A DNA stretch of 5,425 nt from an uncultured Bacilli bacterium (GCA_934095805.1 CAKOKV010000074.1:1-5425), one strand, 5' to 3'. Numbered from the stretch's first letter, positions 1-4,974 are shown. Notes: generated from the letters alone by a model not told the origin. Numbers and translations: made by a program.

Positions 1-13
1 AGGAGAGGACAAA

Positions 14-751
14 ATGTCAACAATAAATGATAAATTTAAGGAACGCTTAAATTATTTAAACACTAATTCAAAAATCAACCCACCAAAGGAAATAAAAAAA
101 GATACTTTCAACAAATATTTAAGAGGAGAAAGATTTCCAACTGCAGATAATTTAGAGATAATTAAAGAACATTATCACGTTTCTTACTCATATTTGTTTG
201 GAGAGTTTGACAATGATGAATTAAAAACGGCTAAAGAAAGTATTGCACTTGGTTTAGATAAAGATGTAATTGAAAAATTAAACGAAATACAAACATCAGA
301 TAATGAATATTTAAGAAATAATAAAAATTTTGCAATCAATATATTTTTAAGGTATATAGACTTTAATATATTAGGCAATCTTTTATCTTTCCCTAGTTAC
401 AAAAATAAAAATATTACATCAAAAGAGTATTATAATGAATATCGTCGTTTTTTTAAATCATCTTCTTCACGTGAATTAAAACAACAAATAAATGAAAATG
501 ACGAAAAATTAAATTATAGAGTATATAAGTTGATAAATAATCTATGTGAAAAAACACGTAGGTCAGAATCTTGCGTTGATGTATTCAAAAAAAATATTGT
601 TACAAATGAATTGAATGAGGACGAATTTTTTAAATCTATTGAGTGTGATTATTATCAATATGAATATGACAATGATAATGATGATATAGATGATGATAAA
701 ATAGAATTTGATAAACTTATTAAAGAACGTCAAGAAAAAATTGGAAAATAA
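14..751 (+). CDS. XRE-like helix-turn-helix protein with long acidic C-terminal region
   Basis: 245 aa. The ATG sits 5 bases after a strong AGGAGAGG at 1-8, which fixes the start. Residues about 10-64 read as an XRE/Cro-type DNA-binding domain. The recognition-helix and following part is the clearest (KKDTFNKYLRGERFP, then NLEIIKEHYHVSYSYLFGE), matching the usual pattern 'S..YL.GER.P...NL..IA..F.VS.DYL.GE'. The first helices are degenerate, with NPPKEI where the usual Q-x-x-LA motif would be. A segment at 77-89 (ALGLDKDVIEKL) resembles the linker often seen in such regulators of Firmicutes mobile elements. The rest is helical, Lys/Asn-rich and unrecognised, with a strongly acidic stretch at about 213-234. 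Lying just upstream of an integrase, it is probably an element-encoded transcription regulator. The target is unknown, and its own promoter lies outside the window. Confidence 0.85.
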   Translation: MSTINDKFKERLNYLNTNSKINPPKEIKKDTFNKYLRGERFPTADNLEIIKEHYHVSYSYLFGEFDNDELKTAKESIALGLDKDVIEKLNEIQTSDNEYLRNNKNFAINIFLRYIDFNILGNLLSFPSYKNKNITSKEYYNEYRRFFKSSSSRELKQQINENDEKLNYRVYKLINNLCEKTRRSESCVDVFKKNIVTNELNEDEFFKSIECDYYQYEYDNDNDDIDDDKIEFDKLIKERQEKIGK

Positions 752-785
752 AAAAGACTAAGGCTACTTGCGATAGCTCTTAGTC
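745..785 (-). terminator. Intrinsic terminator on the minus strand between the HTH gene and integrase
   Basis: Seen directly: 756-762 pairs with 779-785 (GACTAAG/CTTAGTC) and 763-766 with 774-777 (GCTA/TAGC). There is one unpaired base at 778 and a 7-nt loop at 767-773. Read on the minus strand, the hairpin is followed immediately by six U, one A and four U (755 down to 745). On the plus strand there is no T-run after it, so it would not terminate the HTH gene's transcript. It lies against the stop codon of the HTH gene. Confidence 0.7.
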
Positions 786-828
786 AAGAGATGTACTAAA
801 AATCGGCTCGACACCAAATTTAAAGTAC
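748..828 (-). ncRNA. Candidate ~80-nt antisense small RNA in the integrase leader
   Basis: Inferred from three aligned signals on the minus strand: a promoter at 863-835, a transcript predicted to begin near 828, and a strong intrinsic terminator ending near 748. The predicted RNA folds into two hairpins. The first is closed by GUACU/AGUAC and continues through an AAA/UUU segment to GG/CC around loop UGUCGAG. The second is the terminator stem with loop UCGCAAG. It contains no plausible reading frame with a ribosome site. It is fully complementary to any plus-strand transcript crossing from the HTH gene into the integrase, so it could control integrase expression in cis, as counter-transcript RNAs do in plasmids. 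The alternative is that the two dyads work as a plus-strand leader or as DNA sites for the recombinase. The start point is uncertain by a few bases. Confidence 0.5.
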
Positions 829-833
829 ATCTC
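788..833. repeat. 10-bp perfect inverted repeat upstream of the integrase
   Basis: GAGATGTACT at 788-797 is the exact reverse complement of AGTACATCTC at 824-833, separated by 26 bases. In plus-strand RNA this forms a hairpin ending about 33 bases before the integrase ribosome site. In the predicted minus-strand RNA only about half of the stem would be transcribed, because the other half lies between the -10 box and the start point. The full-length perfect match therefore suggests a role in plus-strand RNA or in DNA as well. Confidence 0.7.
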
Positions 834-834
834 C

Positions 835-863
835 ATTATAAAGTATTTTAAGAAAATTTACAA
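835..863 (-). promoter_or_regulatory. Sigma-A-type promoter on the minus strand
   Basis: Read on the minus strand: -35 TTGTAA (plus 858-863, 4 of 6 matches to TTGACA), a spacer of exactly 17 bases, and a perfect -10 TATAAT (plus 835-840). Transcription would start around 830-826 and run leftwards into the two-hairpin region. It overlaps the segment just upstream of the integrase ribosome site. AT-rich DNA gives chance -10 boxes. The perfect -10, ideal spacing and downstream terminator together make this one better than chance. Confidence 0.55.
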
Positions 864-883
864 TATAAAGGAGAATGAAAAAT

Positions 884-1909
884 ATGAAATTGCCTAATAA
901 TTATGGCTCAGTTTATAAATTGAGTGGAAATAGAAGAAGACCTTATATAGCCAAAATTACAACTGGTTATGATGATAAGGGAAAACAAATATTTAAGCCT
1001 ATAGGGTATTATTCTACTAAAGAAGAAGGACTACAAGCCTTAGCTTTATATAATAATGCTCCATACGATTTAGACCTTAAAAACATAACGTTTAAAGAAT
1101 TATATTCAAAATGGCTAGTGGTTAAAAGTAGAAAAATAGACGATAAAAGTTTAAAACTATATAAAAATGCTTATAAAAATCATTGTATTAAATTACATAA
1201 TAAAATATTTACTAGTATTAGAAAAAGGGATATTCAAGAACTTATCGATAATTGTAATTGTGGTTACACCATAAAAAAATATATAAAAAGTTTATGTAAT
1301 CAATTATATTCTTTTGCTGATGAGTTAGATGTTCCTATAGTAAAAAACTATGCTGAGTTTGTAGAACTTGGAAAAGAAGAAAAATCTACACTACATATAA
1401 ATCTAAAAGAAGAAGAGATTAATTTATTGTGGAATAACTTAAATATAGATGATGTAGATTTAGCACTAATACTAATTTATACGGGCTTAAGACCAAATGA
1501 ATTATTAAACATTAAAAAGTCAAACGTATTTTTAGATGAAAACTATATGATAGGTGGAAGTAAAACAGAGGCTGGAAAGAATAGAATAATACCTATCCAT
1601 AATAGAATTAAGCCATTAATAGAAAAGCGTTTAAATAACCCTACAAGCTACTTAATTGCTAGTTCTAGAGATATGAAGTTTACTTATGTTAGTTTTAAGG
1701 AACGTTGGGATAAAATGACAATTAAGCTAAATTTAGATTATTTGCCTTACGATTGTAGGCATACGTGTGCTACAAGATTAGATAATGCTAAGGCTAATAA
1801 GATATGTACTAAACTTATTTTAGGACATAAGATAGCTGATATTACTGACGGAACATATACACATAAGAATATATTTCAATTAGTAGATACAATAAATTTA
1901 TTGGCATAA
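884..1909 (+). CDS. int: Tyrosine recombinase (phage/ICE-type integrase)
   Basis: 341 aa from ATG 884, which lies 10 bases after GGAG (870-873). An in-frame ATG at 875 is only one base from that site and is less likely. Residues below are numbered from 875. An N-terminal AP2-like arm-binding domain (about 8-60, YGSVYKLSG...YIAKITTGYDDKGKQ) is followed by a SAM-like core-binding domain (about 70-155) and the catalytic domain (about 175-344). Catalytic residues seen are R206 (TGLRPNELL), K230 (GGSKTEAGK), R295 (YDCRHTC), H318 (LGHK) and nucleophile Y328 (TYTHK). The residue usually His in H-x-x-R is Tyr (Y292). It should catalyse site-specific integration and excision of a mobile element. It is somewhat short for the Tn916/phage type but has all domains. 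No clear plus-strand promoter was found, so it may be read with the HTH gene through the structured leader. Confidence 0.95.
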   Translation: MKLPNNYGSVYKLSGNRRRPYIAKITTGYDDKGKQIFKPIGYYSTKEEGLQALALYNNAPYDLDLKNITFKELYSKWLVVKSRKIDDKSLKLYKNAYKNHCIKLHNKIFTSIRKRDIQELIDNCNCGYTIKKYIKSLCNQLYSFADELDVPIVKNYAEFVELGKEEKSTLHINLKEEEINLLWNNLNIDDVDLALILIYTGLRPNELLNIKKSNVFLDENYMIGGSKTEAGKNRIIPIHNRIKPLIEKRLNNPTSYLIASSRDMKFTYVSFKERWDKMTIKLNLDYLPYDCRHTCATRLDNAKANKICTKLILGHKIADITDGTYTHKNIFQLVDTINLLA

Positions 1910-1911
1910 TT

Positions 1912-1937
1912 AAAATATCCTTGTTTGGATATTTTTT
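1912..1937 (+). terminator. Intrinsic terminator of the integrase gene
   Basis: Two bases after the integrase stop, AAAATATCC (1912-1920) pairs with GGATATTTT (1927-1935) around a 6-nt loop. The T-run of 1932-1937 overlaps the right arm. The A-rich left arm gives a T-run on the other strand too, so it could act weakly in both directions between the convergent genes. Confidence 0.75.
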
Positions 1938-1942
1938 ATATG

Positions 1943-1968
1943 AAAAAAAGCATTAATAATTTAACGCT
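1943..1968 (-). terminator. Intrinsic terminator of the XRE regulator gene
   Basis: On the minus strand, AGCGTTAA (1968-1961) pairs with TTAATGCT (1956-1949) around a 4-nt loop with one G-U pair. Seven U follow (1949-1943). The hairpin begins within the TAG stop codon of the regulator gene, so the coding end and terminator overlap. Confidence 0.75.
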
Positions 1969-2215
1969 ATTCATCTTCTAAGTCTTGAAATAACAACATA
2001 ATATGTATACCTAGTACCCTAGATATTAGATAAAGGGTATTAAGTGAAATAGTACGAAAAGTATTACTTTCAATATCACTAATAAAACCCTCACTTAGGC
2101 TACATTTTTCTGCTAACTCTCTTTGCTTTAAGCCTTTAAGTTTTCTATATTTACGTATGTTTTTTCCGACTAGATAATATACATAATTATTATCACTTTT
2201 ATCTATCGTAGTCAT
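1967..2215 (-). CDS. Small XRE-family transcriptional regulator
   Basis: 82 aa, nearly all one HTH_3/XRE domain. The helix-turn-helix runs from about residue 18 to 75: NIRKYRKLKGLKQRELAEKC, then LSEGFISDIESN, with the conserved Q/E-L-A, the S-x-x-x-I recognition helix and the NTLYLISRVLGIHIMLLF tail. No effector or peptidase domain follows, so it is a Cro/CI-like or SinR-like DNA-binding protein that probably acts as a dimer. The start is supported by GGAGAG about 7 bases upstream. It ends in TAG, whereas every other gene here ends in TAA. It is divergent from the zinc-ribbon operon, and the shared region contains an operator-like dyad. I infer that it represses that operon and possibly itself. 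It converges on the integrase and lacks an obvious antitoxin or toxin partner. Confidence 0.92.
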   Translation of the reverse strand: MTTIDKSDNNYVYYLVGKNIRKYRKLKGLKQRELAEKCSLSEGFISDIESNTFRTISLNTLYLISRVLGIHIMLLFQDLEDE

Positions 2216-2246
2216 CTAAACACTCTCCATAAATATTATTTCATTT

Positions 2247-2255
2247 TTATTAGCA
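2247..2255 (-). promoter_or_regulatory. Weak extended -10 candidate for the XRE gene
   Basis: On the minus strand TGC-TAATAA (2255-2247) has the extended -10 TGn motif, but no good -35 lies 16-18 bases upstream. It is correctly placed for a leader that reaches the GGAGAG ribosome site. This is the best of several poor candidates. Confidence 0.25.
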
Positions 2256-2258
2256 TTT

Positions 2259-2281
2259 ATACTTCGACAATTAATCGGTAT
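2259..2281. promoter_or_regulatory. Imperfect dyad overlapping the operon promoter, possible XRE operator
   Basis: ATAC (2259-2262) and CGA (2265-2267) are mirrored by TCG (2275-2277) and GTAT (2278-2281). The left arm carries two extra bases. The dyad covers the -35 box and part of the spacer of the plus-strand promoter, where a repressor from the divergent XRE gene would be expected to bind. The symmetry is imperfect, so the assignment is an inference from position. Confidence 0.35.
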
Positions 2282-2292
2282 TGTGGTATAAT
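2264..2292 (+). promoter_or_regulatory. Sigma-A promoter of the zinc-ribbon operon
   Basis: -35 TCGACA (2264-2269, 5 of 6), a 17-base spacer, then -10 TATAAT (2287-2292, 6 of 6) preceded by TG-G, an extended -10. The predicted start is about 2299, exactly at AGGAGG (2299-2304). The leader would be only about 13 bases, with the ribosome site at the very 5' end of the mRNA. Confidence 0.85.
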
Positions 2293-2311
2293 AATATTAG
2301 GAGGTTTATGT

Positions 2312-2491
2312 ATGACTATTATAGAAAATGACAATAATACTACTTCTATTATTATTGAAGACAATGAGTGTATAAAGATATTGAGAAATGAAAAGGATAA
2401 ATACGTTTTATGTATTAAAAGAAAAGATGATATGTTGCACGTCGAAAGTATTAGAAGTAAGCCAAGGAAAACGAAAGGAGTAAGTAAATAA
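2312..2491 (+). CDS. Small 59-aa protein, first gene of the zinc-ribbon operon
   Basis: The reading frame is MTIIENDNNTTSIIIEDNEC..., ending in SKPRKTKGVSK. ATG 2312 follows AGGAGG (2299-2304) by 7 bases. A second ATG at 2308 is out of frame and too close. The stop TAA (2489-2491) shares its last A with the next gene's ATG, so the two are probably translationally coupled. The N-terminal half is acidic and Thr/Ile-rich. The middle (IKILRNEKDKYVLCIKRK) could form a beta hairpin. The C-terminal 12 residues are strongly basic, suggesting contact with nucleic acid or with acidic lipid or protein. There is no transmembrane segment or signal peptide. I do not recognise a family. Good promoter, ribosome site and coupling support a real gene. 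It could be a cytoplasmic partner of the membrane proteins encoded downstream, or a cofactor of the XRE regulator. Confidence 0.75.
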   Translation: MTIIENDNNTTSIIIEDNECIKILRNEKDKYVLCIKRKDDMLHVESIRSKPRKTKGVSK

Positions 2492-3306
2492 TGGCACTGA
2501 TTAAATGCCCTAAATGTAATCACGAAATAAGCGATACCTCAAAGAAATGTATTCATTGTGGTACTAGCCTTAGAGAAAAAAAGATAATACCTAAAAAGAA
2601 AAAAATAATCTTACTTATTTTAGTATTATTAGTAATAATTAGTATTACTGCAATAGCAATATTTAAATTTACTCAGTCTAATAATAAAAATGATACTATA
2701 AATAATAATAAAAATAACAATACTACCATTGAAAAAGATGATAATACTACTAATAGTGATGATACAAAAGAAGATATAAGTAATAATGAAGATAATACAT
2801 CATCAGATACAAGCAAAAATAATCAGTCAAAAGAAGATAAACCAAACAATACTTTAAATAATAATGAGCCAAAAAATAATACAGATAATAACAATAATAC
2901 AACGCAAAAAGTAATAATTGACGCTACTAAAAATGAAAGTTGCTCTAGTGGATATGAATATAAAGAAAGTCTTTCTAATACTGGTCGTCCTTGTCAAAAG
3001 ATGAATATTATTAATGGAGATATTAGCTATTATTGTTTATTAGATAATCAAACATTAGAGGTAGATAAATGTAAATCAATTTATACCTCTAAACCCGTAG
3101 GAGGTCAATGTTACAATGGCTCTATATTAAATAATGGCGTATGTGAAAGTACCAATTATACTAGTGCCTCAACAAGGTTAAGTTGTCCTAGTGGATATAC
3201 TAAATACAATGATACACAATGTTATAGTTGGATATATGAAAGTGCTAATATAAGTTATTCTTGCCCTAGTGGTTATACCTTAAATGGCAACAAGTGTGAA
3301 AAATAA
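2491..3306 (+). CDS. Zinc-ribbon, single-pass membrane protein with Cys-pair repeat ectodomain
   Basis: 271 aa. The start follows AAAGGAG (2474-2480) by 10 bases and overlaps the previous stop. Residues 6-23 form a zinc ribbon (C6-x2-C9-x10-C20-x2-C23). A basic patch (KKIIPKKKK, about 30-38) precedes one transmembrane helix (39-58), so the zinc ribbon should be cytoplasmic and the rest outside. Residues about 61-140 are a low-complexity Asn/Thr/Asp/Ser/Lys linker, likely a wall-spanning stalk. The C-terminal part has ten cysteines in five pairs (151/168, 182/194, 207/218, 232/244, 258/269). Three pairs have 11-12-residue spacing with recurring CPSGYT...C motifs at 232 and 258. These probably form small disulfide loops. 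The plan recalls other Firmicutes zinc-ribbon/TM envelope proteins such as TcaA, but with a different outer domain. The ligand or partner is unknown. Confidence 0.9.
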   Translation: MALIKCPKCNHEISDTSKKCIHCGTSLREKKIIPKKKKIILLILVLLVIISITAIAIFKFTQSNNKNDTINNNKNNNTTIEKDDNTTNSDDTKEDISNNEDNTSSDTSKNNQSKEDKPNNTLNNNEPKNNTDNNNNTTQKVIIDATKNESCSSGYEYKESLSNTGRPCQKMNIINGDISYYCLLDNQTLEVDKCKSIYTSKPVGGQCYNGSILNNGVCESTNYTSASTRLSCPSGYTKYNDTQCYSWIYESANISYSCPSGYTLNGNKCEK

Positions 3307-3317
3307 GGAGGTACAAA

Positions 3318-4328
3318 ATGGCAAAGATAAAATGTAAAGAATGTAATAAGGAAATTGAAGATAGTACTAAGCAATGTCCTAATTGTGGATATAAAAACAA
3401 GCTAGATTTAGATTTATACCTTAAAGTCAAAGAATGTAATAAATGCCCTAAATGTGGAAATAAAATAAGTAAAAATGATAGTTTTTGTACTAAATGTGGT
3501 TATAAGAAAAACAATTTTAAAAGTAAAACTAGTAATATAAAAGAGTTAATTAAAGTCGTCTATAAAAGAAATAAACTTATATCAAAAATTATAATTACCT
3601 TAATACTACTTGTAATTATAGGAGTAATATATACTAATAACTTTAATAGTGATATGTTAAAAGCCGAAGAATATTATAACAACAAAGAATTTTATGAGGC
3701 TGAAAAAATAGTTAAAAAATATCCTATAAACCTTAATAATACCACCTATAAAAAAGTACAAGCTACAAAATATTTAACTTTTTATTATGATAAGTTAGGC
3801 AAATATGATGATGACATTGAAGATTATACAAGTGTAATTAAAAGTTTATTAAGAGGCTATGAAAGATGTGAAGATGAATTATCTATAAAAAAGGAAGAAA
3901 TAGAAAAACAAGCAATAAACGATTTAAAAGATTTATATAGATATGAATTAGTCTATACTTATAAACTGAGTGATGAAGATATTAAGTCTTTAAGTAGTCT
4001 TGAAAGTGAAGAACTTGATAATAAATTAAATAAAATAGCCAAAGGTTTAATAAAATCTAATACGTGTGAAATAAGAAATATTGACGTCTTAAATTATTAT
4101 GGAAGTGGTTATAAGATGTCTGTTACATTAAAAAATAATAATGGTTGTACTTGGAATATAAAAAGTTATAGTGAAGTAAGAGTTTATTTTACTGACGGCT
4201 CTTATAAAGATGTCTATTTAGGTACTAATATTAATTTAAAAGCCGACGAACAATATACTTTTAGTGATTGTTATTTAGGCTCTAGTAATAAATATAAAAC
4301 TATAAAAAGTGTATCATTTATAGGATAA
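3318..4328 (+). CDS. Membrane protein with two zinc ribbons and a large extracytoplasmic region
   Basis: 336 aa. ATG follows AAGGAGG (3305-3311) by 6 bases and lies 11 bases after the previous stop. It has two zinc ribbons: C6/C9/C20/C23 and C43/C46/C57/C60, both with x10 spacing. A basic stretch (about 62-90) leads into one transmembrane helix (about 89-106), giving an N-in, C-out topology. Residues about 110-240 are predicted helical. MLKAEEYYNNKEFYEAEKIVKKYP resembles a TPR-like helix pair, and a charged helical segment follows. Residues about 248-336 are rich in beta pattern (VTLKNNNGCTWNIKSYSEVRVYFTDGSYKDVYLG), suggesting an Ig-like sandwich such as the FxLYD/DUF4352 type. That is a guess from pattern. 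Cysteines 250, 277 and 318 could form a disulfide. The first ribbon resembles that of the upstream gene and the second that of the downstream gene. Function unknown. Confidence 0.9.
   Translation: MAKIKCKECNKEIEDSTKQCPNCGYKNKLDLDLYLKVKECNKCPKCGNKISKNDSFCTKCGYKKNNFKSKTSNIKELIKVVYKRNKLISKIIITLILLVIIGVIYTNNFNSDMLKAEEYYNNKEFYEAEKIVKKYPINLNNTTYKKVQATKYLTFYYDKLGKYDDDIEDYTSVIKSLLRGYERCEDELSIKKEEIEKQAINDLKDLYRYELVYTYKLSDEDIKSLSSLESEELDNKLNKIAKGLIKSNTCEIRNIDVLNYYGSGYKMSVTLKNNNGCTWNIKSYSEVRVYFTDGSYKDVYLGTNINLKADEQYTFSDCYLGSSNKYKTIKSVSFIG
3449..3467 (+). repeat. 19-bp direct repeat, copy 1 (zinc-ribbon codons)
   Basis: An exact 19-base match to 4355-4373. It encodes KCGNKI in the second zinc ribbon of the 336-aa protein. 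It reflects shared ancestry of the two ribbons and is also a potential site for recombination between the genes. Confidence 0.8.
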
Positions 4329-4343
4329 TTGGAGGTAATAATT

Positions 4344-4835
4344 ATGTATTGTAGTAAATGTGGAAATAAAATAGAAAAAGATAGTACCTTTTGTGGTAAA
4401 TGTGGTAAATCAATAAACGATAATAAAACTACAAAGAAGTTTAAATTATCTAAAGTCAAAAATAAAAGTATTCTAATTCCTTGTATACTTGTTATATGTG
4501 CCATAGTAATTTACTTAGTGGTGTTTAATATAGGAAAAAGTAATTTAGAAAATCATTTATTAAGAGATTGGTCTAGGGTTGAAACTGGAGATAGTGGCAC
4601 TACATATAAAGTAGAGTTAGATTTTTCTAAAGATAAAATAGATTATAATTTTATTAGTTCTTATGCCTTTTTAAATAGTACAATAACTACTTTTGATTAT
4701 AAGATAATTAGTCCTAATAAAATTAAAGTAAAAGATAAGACATATAAAATAAAATTTAATGAAGATAAATCATCTTTTACAATTACCCCAGCTTTAACTA
4801 GTACTGATAGTAGCGAAACGTGGTATAATTCTTAA
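4344..4835 (+). CDS. Zinc-ribbon, single-pass membrane protein with small beta-rich ectodomain
   Basis: 163 aa from ATG 4344, placed 8 bases after GGAGG (4331-4335). A longer frame opening at TTG 4329 would contain that ribosome site inside the coding region and is rejected. The zinc ribbon is at C3/C6/C17/C20 (MYCSKCGNKI...FCGKCGK), close to the zinc_ribbon_2 pattern. A Lys-rich stretch (29-41) precedes one transmembrane helix (about 42-61), so the C-terminal 100 residues should lie outside. They begin LENHLLRDWSRVE and alternate short strands (TTYKVELDFSKDKIDYNF, FDYKIISPNKIKVKDKTYKIKF, SSFTITPAL), ending ETWYN. This resembles the small lipocalin-like domains that open with L-x-G-x-W (for example DUF5640-like), although the Gly is missing. 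Family assignment is inferred from pattern only. It is the last gene of the operon, 15 bases after the preceding stop. Confidence 0.88.
   Translation: MYCSKCGNKIEKDSTFCGKCGKSINDNKTTKKFKLSKVKNKSILIPCILVICAIVIYLVVFNIGKSNLENHLLRDWSRVETGDSGTTYKVELDFSKDKIDYNFISSYAFLNSTITTFDYKIISPNKIKVKDKTYKIKFNEDKSSFTITPALTSTDSSETWYNS
4355..4373 (+). repeat. 19-bp direct repeat, copy 2 (zinc-ribbon codons)
   Basis: Exact match to 3449-3467, encoding KCGNKI of the zinc ribbon in the last operon gene. Confidence 0.8.
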
Positions 4836-4841
4836 TTAATA

Positions 4842-4865
4842 TTGCTAAAATGAAAATTTAAGCAA
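4842..4865 (+). other. Weak hairpin after the last operon gene
   Basis: TTGCT (4842-4846) pairs with AGCAA (4861-4865). After an A-A mismatch, three A-T pairs follow. There is no T-run, so it is not a good terminator. It may protect the mRNA end or be chance in AT-rich DNA. Confidence 0.3.
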
Positions 4866-4885
4866 CCAATAATAAATGTTATAAT
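4857..4885 (+). promoter_or_regulatory. Extended -10 promoter candidate after the operon
   Basis: TGT-TATAAT (4877-4885) is an extended -10 with a perfect hexamer. The -35, 17 bases upstream, is poor (TTTAAG, 3 of 6). It would start a transcript at about 4889-4893 that reaches the terminator at 4938-4974. Confidence 0.35.
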
Positions 4886-4889
4886 ATTA

Positions 4890-4974
4890 GTCCTTTTCAA
4901 TAACAAGATTGTTAATATTGAATTATCTAAATCACTTTACCTCTTTACCCTTTACCGAGTATAGAGGTATTTTT
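4890..4974 (+). ncRNA. Possible ~85-nt small RNA downstream of the operon
   Basis: Inferred from the extended -10 at 4877-4885 and the terminator at 4938-4974. In between, TTCAATA (4896-4902) pairs with TATTGAA (4916-4922), with a short inner ACA/TGT stem and an asymmetric bulge. No reading frame with a ribosome site is present. The alternative is that this is simply the 3' untranslated region of the zinc-ribbon operon. Confidence 0.3.
4938..4974 (+). terminator. Intrinsic terminator of the zinc-ribbon operon
   Basis: TACCTCT (4938-4944) pairs with AGAGGTA (4963-4969). After a T-T mismatch, TAC (4946-4948) pairs with GTA (4959-4961), leaving a 10-nt loop. A run of five T (4970-4974) follows. 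It lies about 100 bases after the last stop codon and is the first convincing terminator beyond it. Confidence 0.75.

Noticed and set aside
184..378. 64-codon open frame on the minus strand
   Set aside because: Lies inside the HTH gene, has no ribosome site and no recognisable domain; a shadow of AT-rich coding sequence.
836..864. Plus-strand promoter for the integrase (TTATAA-17-TACAAT)
   Set aside because: The -35 is poor and the start would fall within the ribosome-binding site, so no usable leader would result.
875..883. Upstream ATG for the integrase
   Set aside because: Only one base from GGAG, too close for initiation; ATG 884 has proper spacing.
1910..1968. Attachment site next to the integrase end
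   Set aside because: The repeats there are fully explained by two terminators, and no matching direct repeat was found elsewhere in the window.
2257..2523. 88-codon open frame on the minus strand
   Set aside because: Covers the operon promoter and the 59-aa gene on the opposite strand; hydrophobic composition is the complement of Lys/Asn-rich codons and no ribosome site is present.
2676..2910. AAT/ACT-rich stretch as a possible simple repeat or CRISPR-like array
   Set aside because: No fixed repeat unit or spacer; it is the low-complexity Asn/Thr linker in frame within the gene.
4329..4343. TTG start extending the last zinc-ribbon gene by five codons
   Set aside because: The extension contains the GGAGG that serves ATG 4344, and zinc ribbons of this kind normally start right at the protein's N-terminus.
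4271..4504. 77-codon open frame on the minus strand
   Set aside because: Antisense to the junction of two well-supported genes; no ribosome site or family resemblance.
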